From the NCBI RefSeq assembly GCF_040649515.1, contig NZ_JBEZFP010000012.1, forward strand, positions 1 to 64,000: DNA of 64,000 nt, written 5' to 3'. The notes beneath the pieces were generated by a model that worked only from the letters and a program-made list of their open reading frames with translations, made no database searches and was not told the origin of the DNA. The stretch is from Yinghuangia elevatio. GTDB taxonomy: Bacteria > Actinomycetota > Actinomycetes > Streptomycetales > Streptomycetaceae. A program made the position numbers and the translations under genes. Shown piece by piece: positions 24,165-31,917 of this stretch. Positions within the stretch are counted from its first letter, which is position 1. Each line of letters begins with the position of its first letter.

Positions 24165-24635
24165 GTGAAGATTGAAGTTCTGGCGTGTGATGTTGACCGC
24201 CGAGTACCAGCACTCACTTACACACTCACGGCGAGTGATGGTCGAACAGTCACCGCGGATCTGTGCGCCGTGCACAGCGAGGCTATCGAACGCCTGTTCC
24301 AGGAGCTCGGCATGAAGCCCCTGGACACGGGCAGCGAGGGCCAGGTCATCGGCGAGGTGCAGATGCACCCCGCGTCGCCAGCAACGGCAGAGCCCGACGT
24401 GACGACCCCCGGCAGCACCTCTCGGGACTCCACCACTGAGCCCGAAGTGCCCGATGTCGCCTCCACGCTTGAAGCGCGACCCGCCGCGCCAGCCAAGAAG
24501 GCCCGGGGGGGCACTGCGAAGACGCCCGCCAAGAAGGCGGCAGCGAAGCAGACCTCGACCCCGCGCCGCACCAGGGGCCGCGCTCGGTTCGCCACACTGG
24601 AGGAGATCGAGGCCAAGAAGCAGGAAGAGCAGTGA
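24165..24635 (+). CDS. Basic Lsr2/histone-like DNA-binding protein
   Basis: 156 aa from GTG with GAAGGGG upstream. Residues 1-50 (KIEVLACDVDRR, TYTLTASDGRTVTADLC, AIERLFQEL) resemble the Lsr2 dimerisation domain. The C-terminal half is Ala/Lys-rich and histone-H1-like, with TPRRTRGRARF as an AT-hook-like motif. Lsr2-type proteins bridge and silence AT-rich DNA in actinobacteria. It is the only plus-strand gene in the middle of the leftward region. It could silence host or phage genes; that is inference. Confidence 0.55.
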   Translation: MKIEVLACDVDRRVPALTYTLTASDGRTVTADLCAVHSEAIERLFQELGMKPLDTGSEGQVIGEVQMHPASPATAEPDVTTPGSTSRDSTTEPEVPDVASTLEARPAAPAKKARGGTAKTPAKKAAAKQTSTPRRTRGRARFATLEEIEAKKQEEQ

Positions 24636-24642
24636 GACAGGA

Positions 24643-24680
24643 AGAGAGCCCCGCCAGCCTTAAGGCCAGCGGGGCTCTCT
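24643..24680. terminator. Bidirectional terminator
   Basis: Perfect 12-bp inverted repeat AGAGAGCCCCGC with a 14-nt loop, between the convergent Lsr2-like and holin genes. Confidence 0.9.
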
Positions 24681-24682
24681 CG

Positions 24683-24892
24683 CTATTCGGAGGGCTTCTC
24701 GACGAAGCCGAGCGCGGTCAGCGCCTGGATGACGATCGCCACCTCGGGATGGTCGGCAGACTCTAGGGCCACGGCCGACACGACGACACCGACCAGCGCC
24801 GCGGCCAGTCCTACCTTCGAGCGATACCGCGTCGGCAGAAGACCGACGATGGATGCGGCAACGCCACTGAACTTCGCTTCCTGCTTGGTCAC
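24683..24892 (-). CDS. Putative holin
   Basis: 69 aa from GTG. A polar start, a hydrophobic helix (VGLAAALVGVVVSAVA), a second weaker helix (IVIQALTALGFV) and a short charged tail fit small actinophage holins. It directly follows the endolysin gene, completing a lysis cassette. Confidence 0.65.
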   Translation of the reverse strand: MTKQEAKFSGVAASIVGLLPTRYRSKVGLAAALVGVVVSAVALESADHPEVAIVIQALTALGFVEKPSE

Positions 24893-24920
24893 TTGCGACT
24901 AGCCTCCTTCATTGGACGGG

Positions 24921-26048
24921 TCAGGCGGTGACTCGGAACCCGCGCCGGGCACCGAGCTTGCTCAGAGAGGTCTGGCCGGGGATTCCGTCCGCGTCGGCCC
25001 CGCTGTAGCCCAGGCGACGCTGGAACGCCGCATACGCAGCGACCGTGTCCGAACCGAAGTGACCGTCCGCGCGGGCCCGGTCCAGCAGACCTTCCGCGGC
25101 AAGTGCGTGCTCGACGACGATGACGTCTGTGTAGTTCGACGTCGGAACGCCGGCCTTCGGCGGGTCGGCCTTGGCCGAGTTGATGACCGCGCGCAGCGAC
25201 ACGACCGGCACAGGCGGCGGAGCCGGGGCGGGGGCTGGCGCGGGCGTCGAGGCCGGCGCAGCCATCAGCCGGGCCCAGGTGCTCGGGCCGGGGTACCCGT
25301 CCGCATCCGAACCCGACCAGCCCTGCGCACGCTGAAACGCCGCAGTCGCCTGGCGGTCGGCCTCGCCGAACGTCGGTCCCGGTCCCTCCTTGTAGAAGCC
25401 GCCATGGCCGTGCGCGACCAGGCGCTGACCGAGGAGGGTCACAGCCGGGTGGCTCTTGCCCAGGACGAACGCCTGTGCGCCGGGAAACGAAGTCCCGTCC
25501 CACGAGGGCAGATTGGGGGCCGGCGTACCGTCGCCGGTCGAGCCCGGCTCCAGGGCGCCAGAGGTCACCAGGGCGTACAGCGCGGGCCCAGGGCACGAGG
25601 TGCTGTAGCCGTCCTTGTGGCCGCGGATCTCGCGCCCGGCGCTGCCCTCCGCGCGGAACAGGGCGATGGCGAAGCGGATGCCCTCGATCATGGCCGGCGT
25701 CGGCTGCGTCAGCCCCGAGGAGCCGAGCAGGGCACAGACGCTGAAGTGGTCGAGGTTGAGCTGTGCGCTACCGTTCGCGCCGCCGCGCCTGCGCGTCCCC
25801 CGGCCCTCATAGACGTACCCGTGCTCGCAGACGAGCAGGTTGTACGCGATGTCGACGTAGTTTTCCTTCTTGTTGGCCAGGTGGCTTGCGCGGATGTCGC
25901 GAACATAGGCGGCGCATCGGTCGTGCGAACGCGACGAATAGGGCGTGCCGAGGTAGTGGACCTTGACGCCTCGGCTCGACGTCATCGACGCAGCGGGGGA
26001 CGTTGCGGGTGCGCCCCACTCGGCGCGACGTACATAGACAACAGACAC
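24921..26048 (-). CDS. Endolysin: N-acetylmuramoyl-L-alanine amidase with two peptidoglycan-binding domains
   Basis: 375 aa. The N-terminal PGRP/amidase-2 domain (about 10-165) has HYLGTPYSS, YNLLVCEHG, HFSVCALLG and a GHKDGYSTSCPG zinc-site segment. Two C-terminal peptidoglycan-binding repeats (about 200-260 and 285-370, ending in YSGADADGIPG type motifs) flank an Ala-Pro linker. Cuts the amide bond in cell-wall peptides at the end of infection. Confidence 0.9.
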   Translation of the reverse strand: MSVVYVRRAEWGAPATSPAASMTSSRGVKVHYLGTPYSSRSHDRCAAYVRDIRASHLANKKENYVDIAYNLLVCEHGYVYEGRGTRRRGGANGSAQLNLDHFSVCALLGSSGLTQPTPAMIEGIRFAIALFRAEGSAGREIRGHKDGYSTSCPGPALYALVTSGALEPGSTGDGTPAPNLPSWDGTSFPGAQAFVLGKSHPAVTLLGQRLVAHGHGGFYKEGPGPTFGEADRQATAAFQRAQGWSGSDADGYPGPSTWARLMAAPASTPAPAPAPAPPPVPVVSLRAVINSAKADPPKAGVPTSNYTDVIVVEHALAAEGLLDRARADGHFGSDTVAAYAAFQRRLGYSGADADGIPGQTSLSKLGARRGFRVTA

Positions 26049-26067
26049 GAGGGACCTCCAGAAACGC

Positions 26068-26100
26068 CGAAGGCCCCGTCCGGGGTGGACGGGGCCTTCG
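26068..26100. terminator. Terminator between DUF2746-like gene and endolysin
   Basis: Perfect 14-bp inverted repeat CGAAGGCCCCGTCC with a 5-nt loop. The lysis genes downstream may therefore need their own promoter or readthrough. Confidence 0.9.
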
Positions 26101-26116
26101 CGGGGTGCGGGGTGGG

Positions 26117-26434
26117 CTAGGGGGCGGCGGATGCCATGTGGTCGTCGAGGCGTTCGGCCACGGCCAGGCGCTCCGCGCGCTCGTGGCGGATTTCTGCGCG
26201 GAGGCCGGCGATCTCGCGGCCGTGCTCCGCCTGGCCTTCGAGGACTTGATCGAGGCCGCGAAGGACCCGATCCACGTCGTCGCGGAGGTTCGTCGAGTGG
26301 GTGTTGGAAACCTGCTCGCGCACCTCGCCGAGAGTGCTCGACTGGCGACGCAAGAACTCGACGACGACGCCGACCAGCGCGACAGCGATCATGCCGCCCG
26401 CGCTGACGAGCGCGACTTGCACGTTCGGGTCCAC
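26117..26434 (-). CDS. DUF2746-like membrane-anchored protein
   Basis: 105 aa. An N-terminal membrane helix (VALVSAGGMIAVALVGVVVE) is followed by a long coiled-coil region (EVREQVSNTHSTNLRDDVDR). This layout matches actinophage DUF2746 proteins found near lysis genes; it may assist holin function. Confidence 0.65.
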   Translation of the reverse strand: MDPNVQVALVSAGGMIAVALVGVVVEFLRRQSSTLGEVREQVSNTHSTNLRDDVDRVLRGLDQVLEGQAEHGREIAGLRAEIRHERAERLAVAERLDDHMASAAP

Positions 26435-27721
26435 TTACGCAGCCACCCCCGTGACGCGCGCCTCCAAGGCGGCCAGGCGCTGTTCGAGGGCTTCGATGCG
26501 CACCTTCTGGTCTCGGACCACGGGCACCAGAGCGACGCCAAGGAGGTCGTACCTAAGACCGTCGACTTGGCCGTCCATGTAGTTCACCAGCCATTCGAGG
26601 CCCGCCTGTTCGACCTCTTCAGCGATGAGGCCGACTTCGTTCTTGCGGCCCGGCTTGAGGTTGCCGTCGTCGTCGAGCTGGTCCTTGCGGTCGTAGATGA
26701 CCGGGCGGAGGTTGAGCACCGCGGCCGGGTTGATCTCGTAGTCGCGGACGTTCTCCTTGAACCGGATCGAGCTGGTATTGCGGGCGAACGTTCCGTCGCC
26801 CTCCACCCAGACCGCGTACCAAGTCCCGCTACCGCTGGCCGAGTTGGTGTGCGGCTTCTTCGATCCGTTCGCCCAGGCGACCGTTCCGCCTGAGGTGACG
26901 TACTCGCCGTGCGCATGCCAGGCCGGCGGAAAGGAGCCGGGGATACCCCAGATCTCATGCCATCCGTGACCGTGTCCGGTGGGCGGAAAGGCGCCGGGCT
27001 TACCTGCGATGGAGTTCCAGTCGTGCGTGTGTCCGGACGGTGGGAACGTCGCGGGCTTGTCGGTGACCTCGGACCAAGGGTGTGTGTGCGCGGAGGGCGC
27101 GAAGGTAGCCGGTCGGCCCTGTACGGACGTCCAAGTGACGACCGGAGCGAGGTCAACCCACTTCGTCCCGTCCCAGTACTCCCAGACATTCGTCGACACG
27201 TTCAGCCCGAGGCGGGAGGTGCGCGGGTTGGTCGGCCGGGTCGACGTCGTCCAGCCCGCCACCGTGTTGCCGAGGAAACGGCGCTCGTTGGTGACCTGAC
27301 CCGCGCTGATCGTCGCCGCCCCGACAGGCACGGAGACCTGCGCGAGCGGGAATTCGTGGACCCCGGTGTCGGTCTGCGTCAGGGCTGGCACGCCACCGCC
27401 GGGCGTGCCCTGAACGACAGCGATGGTGATCGCGTTCGCCGTGGGGTCGAGCCTCAGAACCACGCGGTCGATCCGCGCCGCGGGCGATGCCGCCGCGATG
27501 GGGATGGTCTCGGTGGCCGTCGACTGGACTGCGTGCCCTCGGACGATGGCGAATCCCGGCAGCACCTTGACCTGCATGCCGGAACTGTCACCGACTACAG
27601 AGAAGCTGGCGCCGCTGACGGAGTCGGCTACGCCGGAGTGCGACGACAGCTCGCGGAAGAACGCGCTGAACTGTCCCTCCGAGACAGCCTGATTGTCGAA
27701 TGGGTAGCTACTGACGGCCAA
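26435..27721 (-). CDS. Tail fibre/spike protein with C-terminal S74 intramolecular chaperone
   Basis: 428 aa from TTG (AGGAGG six bases upstream). A beta-rich N-terminal part is followed by repeated His-containing modules (SAHTHPWSEV, SGHTHDWNSI, TGHGHGWHEI) typical of metal-bound fibre repeats. From about 325, SSIRFKENVRD and GLIAEEVEQAGLEWLVNY mark a peptidase S74 domain, which trimerises the fibre and then cleaves itself off. Likely a receptor-binding protein. Confidence 0.85.
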   Translation of the reverse strand: MAVSSYPFDNQAVSEGQFSAFFRELSSHSGVADSVSGASFSVVGDSSGMQVKVLPGFAIVRGHAVQSTATETIPIAAASPAARIDRVVLRLDPTANAITIAVVQGTPGGGVPALTQTDTGVHEFPLAQVSVPVGAATISAGQVTNERRFLGNTVAGWTTSTRPTNPRTSRLGLNVSTNVWEYWDGTKWVDLAPVVTWTSVQGRPATFAPSAHTHPWSEVTDKPATFPPSGHTHDWNSIAGKPGAFPPTGHGHGWHEIWGIPGSFPPAWHAHGEYVTSGGTVAWANGSKKPHTNSASGSGTWYAVWVEGDGTFARNTSSIRFKENVRDYEINPAAVLNLRPVIYDRKDQLDDDGNLKPGRKNEVGLIAEEVEQAGLEWLVNYMDGQVDGLRYDLLGVALVPVVRDQKVRIEALEQRLAALEARVTGVAA

Positions 27722-27747
27722 CGTGACCCTCCTGGTGAACAAGGAAA

Positions 27748-27775
27748 CCCCGCAGGCGACTTGCAGCCTGCGGGG
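27748..27775. terminator. Terminator between tail-fibre genes
   Basis: Perfect 10-bp inverted repeat CCCCGCAGGC with an 8-nt loop, upstream of the S74 fibre gene. Confidence 0.85.
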
Positions 27776-27803
27776 CTTCTGGCGAGCGGTTGCGGGTCGG
27801 TCG

Positions 27804-29537
27804 CTAGATGCCGACGGACATCAGGATCGGCGCGGGGTTGCGCACGATCTCGGACGGCGTGATGGTCTCCGGCAGCGTCGTCTGGAGCGTCGGCAGGTAG
27901 CCAGCGCGCAGGAACGGCTCGGGCACGCCGGGACCACCGACGGGGATGTGCCCGAACGGGGGGTTGAAGCCGTTGAAGTCGAAGGGGCTCGACGGGATGT
28001 ACTGGAAATCGCCTTCTTGCCCGGCGGCCATCAGAAATGCCACCCAGTAGCGGCCGATGCCCAAGTCGGCGAAAAGGTCTGTCTCGAACAGCACCCTGTC
28101 CCCACCGGGATTGCTAAGCGGGGGCAAGTCGCCGACAGGGGTCATCCCTGTCCACGCGACGCGCGTACCGTCCTCGCTGTACACCCCCGCGAAGAACCGG
28201 GCATCGGGGACGACAGTTGAGCCGGCCCAAGCGCCTGCCAGGACACCGATCGACCCAATCTCCATCTGGTACCCGACGTTGATCCCGGCGAGGTACATGC
28301 GCCCTGGTACGGCTGCCTGCATCCCTGCATTGGCCGGCACCGTGGCAGGGTCGGCGGACCATGCCAGGAACCCCAGGCTCGTCGGACCCCAGTGGGTCCC
28401 AGAGTTGAAGATGACCGGCTGGACCACGTCCCCGATGTAGTCGAACAGACTGCCGACTTCTTCCATGGCCGAGTCAAGGTCGCCCACCTCGAACTCTGTG
28501 CCGTCGCCGAGCATGATGTAGGGCCTACCTGCGTAGGCGTACATCTGGAAGCCGGTCGGGTCCGCCTCTGGCTGCCAGTCGATGTTCTCGAATCCGTGCG
28601 GGCCGGATGTACTTGCCCGGGACCAGCCGATTGGATTGCCGTCGCCCAGGACCGACTGATTCGTGGCGCGACGCACCTGGAACACAGTGTGCTTCGGTGA
28701 GCCATCGTTGGTGCGAGAAATGATCCGCAGGTTCGAGCCGTTGTCGATGCCGTCCTCGACAACGCTGTCCGCCTGGATCGACCAGCGGTTCGTGCCACTG
28801 GTGGCAAGTGACAGCTCTCGGTTCGTCCCGGCGGGACCGGAGATCTGCACGGGGCCATCGACCCGGCCGCCCGCGGCAGTCGACAGCGCTCCGACGTCGG
28901 CCGCGCCCAGGTGGACGTTTCCGATCTGATCGTTTACCGAGGTGACCGGCGGAATTCCGGGCTGTACCTGGAAGCTGGTGCCATCAGCGTTCTTGAAGAA
29001 CGGCACACCGCCCTTGGAGTACAGGAACACGCCTCCCGAGACCGTGGCGGGGTCGCCGCCCAGGTCCCGCAGGCCGACAGCGCCCGCCACGGTGGCCTGA
29101 GCCGAACCGAAAGGCGCCTCGCCGCCAAACGTGATCTGCCCCGTCTTACGGGTGCCGTGAATCGCCGTGGAGATCCACTCCCCGGAGTCGCTGCGTGCCG
29201 TGATGTGGAAGTTCGATCCCGCGTTGGCGCCGGTCTCCGGGGAGTTGTCCACCAGCATGAGCCAGCGGTGTGTGCCGTTGGTCTGCCAGCCCATGGTGCG
29301 GTAGGTGCCGGCCGGGGCGCTGATCTTCAGCTCGTTGGCATTCAGCGTCGCGTTGGCGTTGGACGGAAGAGCGTTGACGTCGGCCGCATTGAGCGTGACG
29401 GCCGTGGTGCTCTTGCCATTCACAGACTGGATGACGCCAGGTGGGCCCGGAGCGCCAGCCGCGCCAGCGGAGCCGGTGGCACCCGTGGGGCCGACGACGC
29501 CGGAATCCTCCGGGGCCGGCCAGACACTCAGAGCCAT
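27804..29537 (-). CDS. Collagen-like minor tail / tail fibre protein
   Basis: 577 aa. Starts with a Gly-X-Y collagen stretch (GPTGATGSAGAAGAPGPPG) after an N-terminal attachment segment, then two similar beta-rich modules (each with NRWSIQA- or HRWLMLV-like segments and SNLRII/SNFHIT), and a C-terminal jelly-roll-like region. Collagen-like phage tail proteins trimerise through this motif. Probably part of the adhesion apparatus. Confidence 0.8.
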   Translation of the reverse strand: MALSVWPAPEDSGVVGPTGATGSAGAAGAPGPPGVIQSVNGKSTTAVTLNAADVNALPSNANATLNANELKISAPAGTYRTMGWQTNGTHRWLMLVDNSPETGANAGSNFHITARSDSGEWISTAIHGTRKTGQITFGGEAPFGSAQATVAGAVGLRDLGGDPATVSGGVFLYSKGGVPFFKNADGTSFQVQPGIPPVTSVNDQIGNVHLGAADVGALSTAAGGRVDGPVQISGPAGTNRELSLATSGTNRWSIQADSVVEDGIDNGSNLRIISRTNDGSPKHTVFQVRRATNQSVLGDGNPIGWSRASTSGPHGFENIDWQPEADPTGFQMYAYAGRPYIMLGDGTEFEVGDLDSAMEEVGSLFDYIGDVVQPVIFNSGTHWGPTSLGFLAWSADPATVPANAGMQAAVPGRMYLAGINVGYQMEIGSIGVLAGAWAGSTVVPDARFFAGVYSEDGTRVAWTGMTPVGDLPPLSNPGGDRVLFETDLFADLGIGRYWVAFLMAAGQEGDFQYIPSSPFDFNGFNPPFGHIPVGGPGVPEPFLRAGYLPTLQTTLPETITPSEIVRNPAPILMSVGI

Positions 29538-29840
29538 CTACGCCACCTCCACGCCGCTGATGTGGACCGACGCCGCTGGCGTGCCGCCCTGGACCGAAAT
29601 CGTGCTGCCCGCTTCGATCACCTGGGCCAGTTCGAGGGTGAGCACACCCTTCGCGGCGATGCCGACACTGGCCAGGATGGAGTGGTTGTCGAGCTTCACT
29701 GTGACGAGGGCGCTCGACGTGCCCGGGTTCGTGGCGACCACATTCGTGACTATCGCCTTCGTGCTGGCCGGGACGGTGTAGACGGTGGTCTGTGCCGCGG
29801 GGAGGGACCCGCGGTAGAACGCCTTAGGGGTTGTTGCCAA
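29538..29840 (-). CDS. Small structural tail-associated protein
   Basis: 100 aa, beta-rich (TTVYTVPASTKAIVTNVV), resembling small phage fibre-attachment or decoration domains. It directly abuts the collagen-like fibre and the Gp37-like tail gene, suggesting a tail-tip role. Confidence 0.6.
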   Translation of the reverse strand: MATTPKAFYRGSLPAAQTTVYTVPASTKAIVTNVVATNPGTSSALVTVKLDNHSILASVGIAAKGVLTLELAQVIEAGSTISVQGGTPAASVHISGVEVA

Positions 29841-31052
29841 TTACCACGCTCCCATGATCGACATGATTTGGTTGTCAGTGCTGGCCCCGGCGTCGGGCGC
29901 GCGCTCCAGTTGCGAGATGCGCGTCTCGGTGCTCGTGACACGGCGGTTCATCGCGGAGCTTGCGTCGAATCCGGTGGCGTCGCCGAGGAGGGCGCCGACT
30001 CGGAAGCCGTCGCTGTCGGCCTTGAGGACCATCCCGGTGACGGTGGACGCCAGCTCCTGGTCGTCGACGACGACGGAGACCTTGTCGCCGAGGTACCAGT
30101 CATGGACGATGCGCATCGCACTGTCTTCCATCGGGACTACCTGAACGGCGATGCCTGTGGCGCCCTCGTTCTCCATGACCTCGTCGCCAGCCTGCTGGAG
30201 TTCGTCCCAGTCGTTGGTGTTCCTCTGGTCGACGAAGCGCTCGATCCTGCGGCCCCAGTCGGCCTCTGCGGCGACGGATTCCGGTGTCTGCACCTGGAGA
30301 AACTGGCGGTTCGTCAGGTCGCCCTGGCCAGCCACGATGGCCCGGGTTGCGCCGGGCGGGCTGATGGCCACACGCTGCCCGGACAGCGTCCCGTTCATGA
30401 CGTCGAGCCGGATCAGTGCCGAGCGGTCGGCGATGGCGAAGGTCTCGAAGGCCAAGCGCGCGCCGCGCTGCACGACGCGGAACCCCAGGCCGCCGAGCAC
30501 GGCGAGTTCGGTCAGCAGGTTCCCGAGGACGGGGAACCGAGCGCTCTTGACGACCGCAGGGCCGCGGGCAAGGTTCGCCCCCAAGGTCAGCGTGTGCTTG
30601 CGGCGTGCGACCGGAGCGGCCGGGCCGATGTTCGCGTTGACGAAGCTGTGCATGACCGTCTCGACGGGGCCCGTGCGTACGTCGTGAGCAAGGGTCTGGC
30701 TGGCCCCGTCGGGGTTGGCCGGCTCGGGGAATGCAAGGGCGTCGGCGAGGATGATCGTGTCGCTTACACCTTCGAAGACGACCGACCCGCCTGGGTCCTC
30801 CTGTGTCGCAGCCAGCTCGGACTTAACCATGGGCCCGGAGGTCAAGACGTCGGTCGGGCCGGTGATGATGAGACCGGAGCCGGGCGTGCGGAGGATGTCC
30901 GTTAGGGGATTTTCCGCCGCGAGAGCGAGCTTCCATTGCCCGACGTTGTTGAACACGTCGGTGAGTTCGAGGCGCAGATCCTCGGGCCGTACGAGGCCGC
31001 GACGCGTCAGCGCCTTGTCGCGAACCTCGACGGTGATGTCCTCCAGACGCAC
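29841..31052 (-). CDS. Siphovirus ReqiPepy6 Gp37-like tail protein
   Basis: 403 aa. Begins with an EVRDKALTRRG segment and continues with GQWKLALAAENP and DWYLGDKVSV, the pattern of the actinophage Gp37-like tail family (baseplate-hub-like). It lies between the distal tail protein and the fibres, as usual for this family. Confidence 0.8.
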   Translation of the reverse strand: MRLEDITVEVRDKALTRRGLVRPEDLRLELTDVFNNVGQWKLALAAENPLTDILRTPGSGLIITGPTDVLTSGPMVKSELAATQEDPGGSVVFEGVSDTIILADALAFPEPANPDGASQTLAHDVRTGPVETVMHSFVNANIGPAAPVARRKHTLTLGANLARGPAVVKSARFPVLGNLLTELAVLGGLGFRVVQRGARLAFETFAIADRSALIRLDVMNGTLSGQRVAISPPGATRAIVAGQGDLTNRQFLQVQTPESVAAEADWGRRIERFVDQRNTNDWDELQQAGDEVMENEGATGIAVQVVPMEDSAMRIVHDWYLGDKVSVVVDDQELASTVTGMVLKADSDGFRVGALLGDATGFDASSAMNRRVTSTETRISQLERAPDAGASTDNQIMSIMGAW

Positions 31053-31053
31053 G

Positions 31054-31911
31054 CTAGATCACCATCCACTTCCGCGGTCGCCACGAGCAACTGATCTTCG
31101 AGGCCGCGGTGATGTCCTCAAGCTGCGCTGTCGCAGTCGACAGGCCCGGCTTGACCGTCCAGAACCGGGGGGCGGTGTCGAGCTCGGCGTAGCGATTGGC
31201 TCCGAGGTGATCGACGACTGTGCCCTTGCGGGTGTCGATCGTCAGCCGTTCGTCTGCACCGAGGATTCCTCCCCAGGCCAGGCGTTCGCCATCTGGAGAG
31301 ATCGCCTCGAAATTGCTTCCGGGGCCGACGATTTCCCAGATCGGGTACGCCACCGCATCGCCCGTGTTGCTGAGCTGGATATCGCCGATGGCCTGCGAGG
31401 GGGCGACCGGCAGGGTGGCCATGGACGACAGCCACGACGTGGTGGCCGTGGCGCTGGCCACGCTTCGGATCTGCGACTCAGCAGCAGTCCAGTACGGGTC
31501 GCCGGCGCGGAGGGTAATCACCGTGTCCAGCTCGCGTTCGCCGGTCGTGTCGTAGCCGTACACGACCTCCCCACCGCCGACGCGATGCACCTCGGTCTCC
31601 CACCGCGTGCTGTCGTCGTCCAGGAGGATCAGGGTGCACCTCCCGGCCAGCGCGAGGGCCAGCCGGGAGGTAAGCGCCTGAAGGTGCGGCCGGTCCCGGG
31701 CGAGGATTTCAATGGGGATGTCGATGTCGCGCGGGAGGACGCGACGCCTGCGGAAACTCGCCCCGTCCCCGGCTCCTTCGAGCCACTGGACGGAGACGGG
31801 GGGCAGGCCGAAGCCTGTCACCCCCGCCTTGGCTTGGAACCCCAAGCCCTTCGTCTCTATCTCCGAGAGGTCGAGGACGTCTGTCTCGCTCGCCAGCAGG
31901 AGCTTAGGCAT
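31054..31911 (-). CDS. Distal tail (Dit-like, siphovirus tail family) protein
   Basis: 285 aa. Contains VQWLEGAGDGASFRRRRVLP near 40-60 and a central RAGDPYW motif typical of the siphovirus tail (Dit) family. It joins the tail tube to the tip, and its place directly after the tape measure fits. Confidence 0.85.
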   Translation of the reverse strand: MPKLLLASETDVLDLSEIETKGLGFQAKAGVTGFGLPPVSVQWLEGAGDGASFRRRRVLPRDIDIPIEILARDRPHLQALTSRLALALAGRCTLILLDDDSTRWETEVHRVGGGEVVYGYDTTGERELDTVITLRAGDPYWTAAESQIRSVASATATTSWLSSMATLPVAPSQAIGDIQLSNTGDAVAYPIWEIVGPGSNFEAISPDGERLAWGGILGADERLTIDTRKGTVVDHLGANRYAELDTAPRFWTVKPGLSTATAQLEDITAASKISCSWRPRKWMVI

Positions 31912-31917
31912 CTGCCG

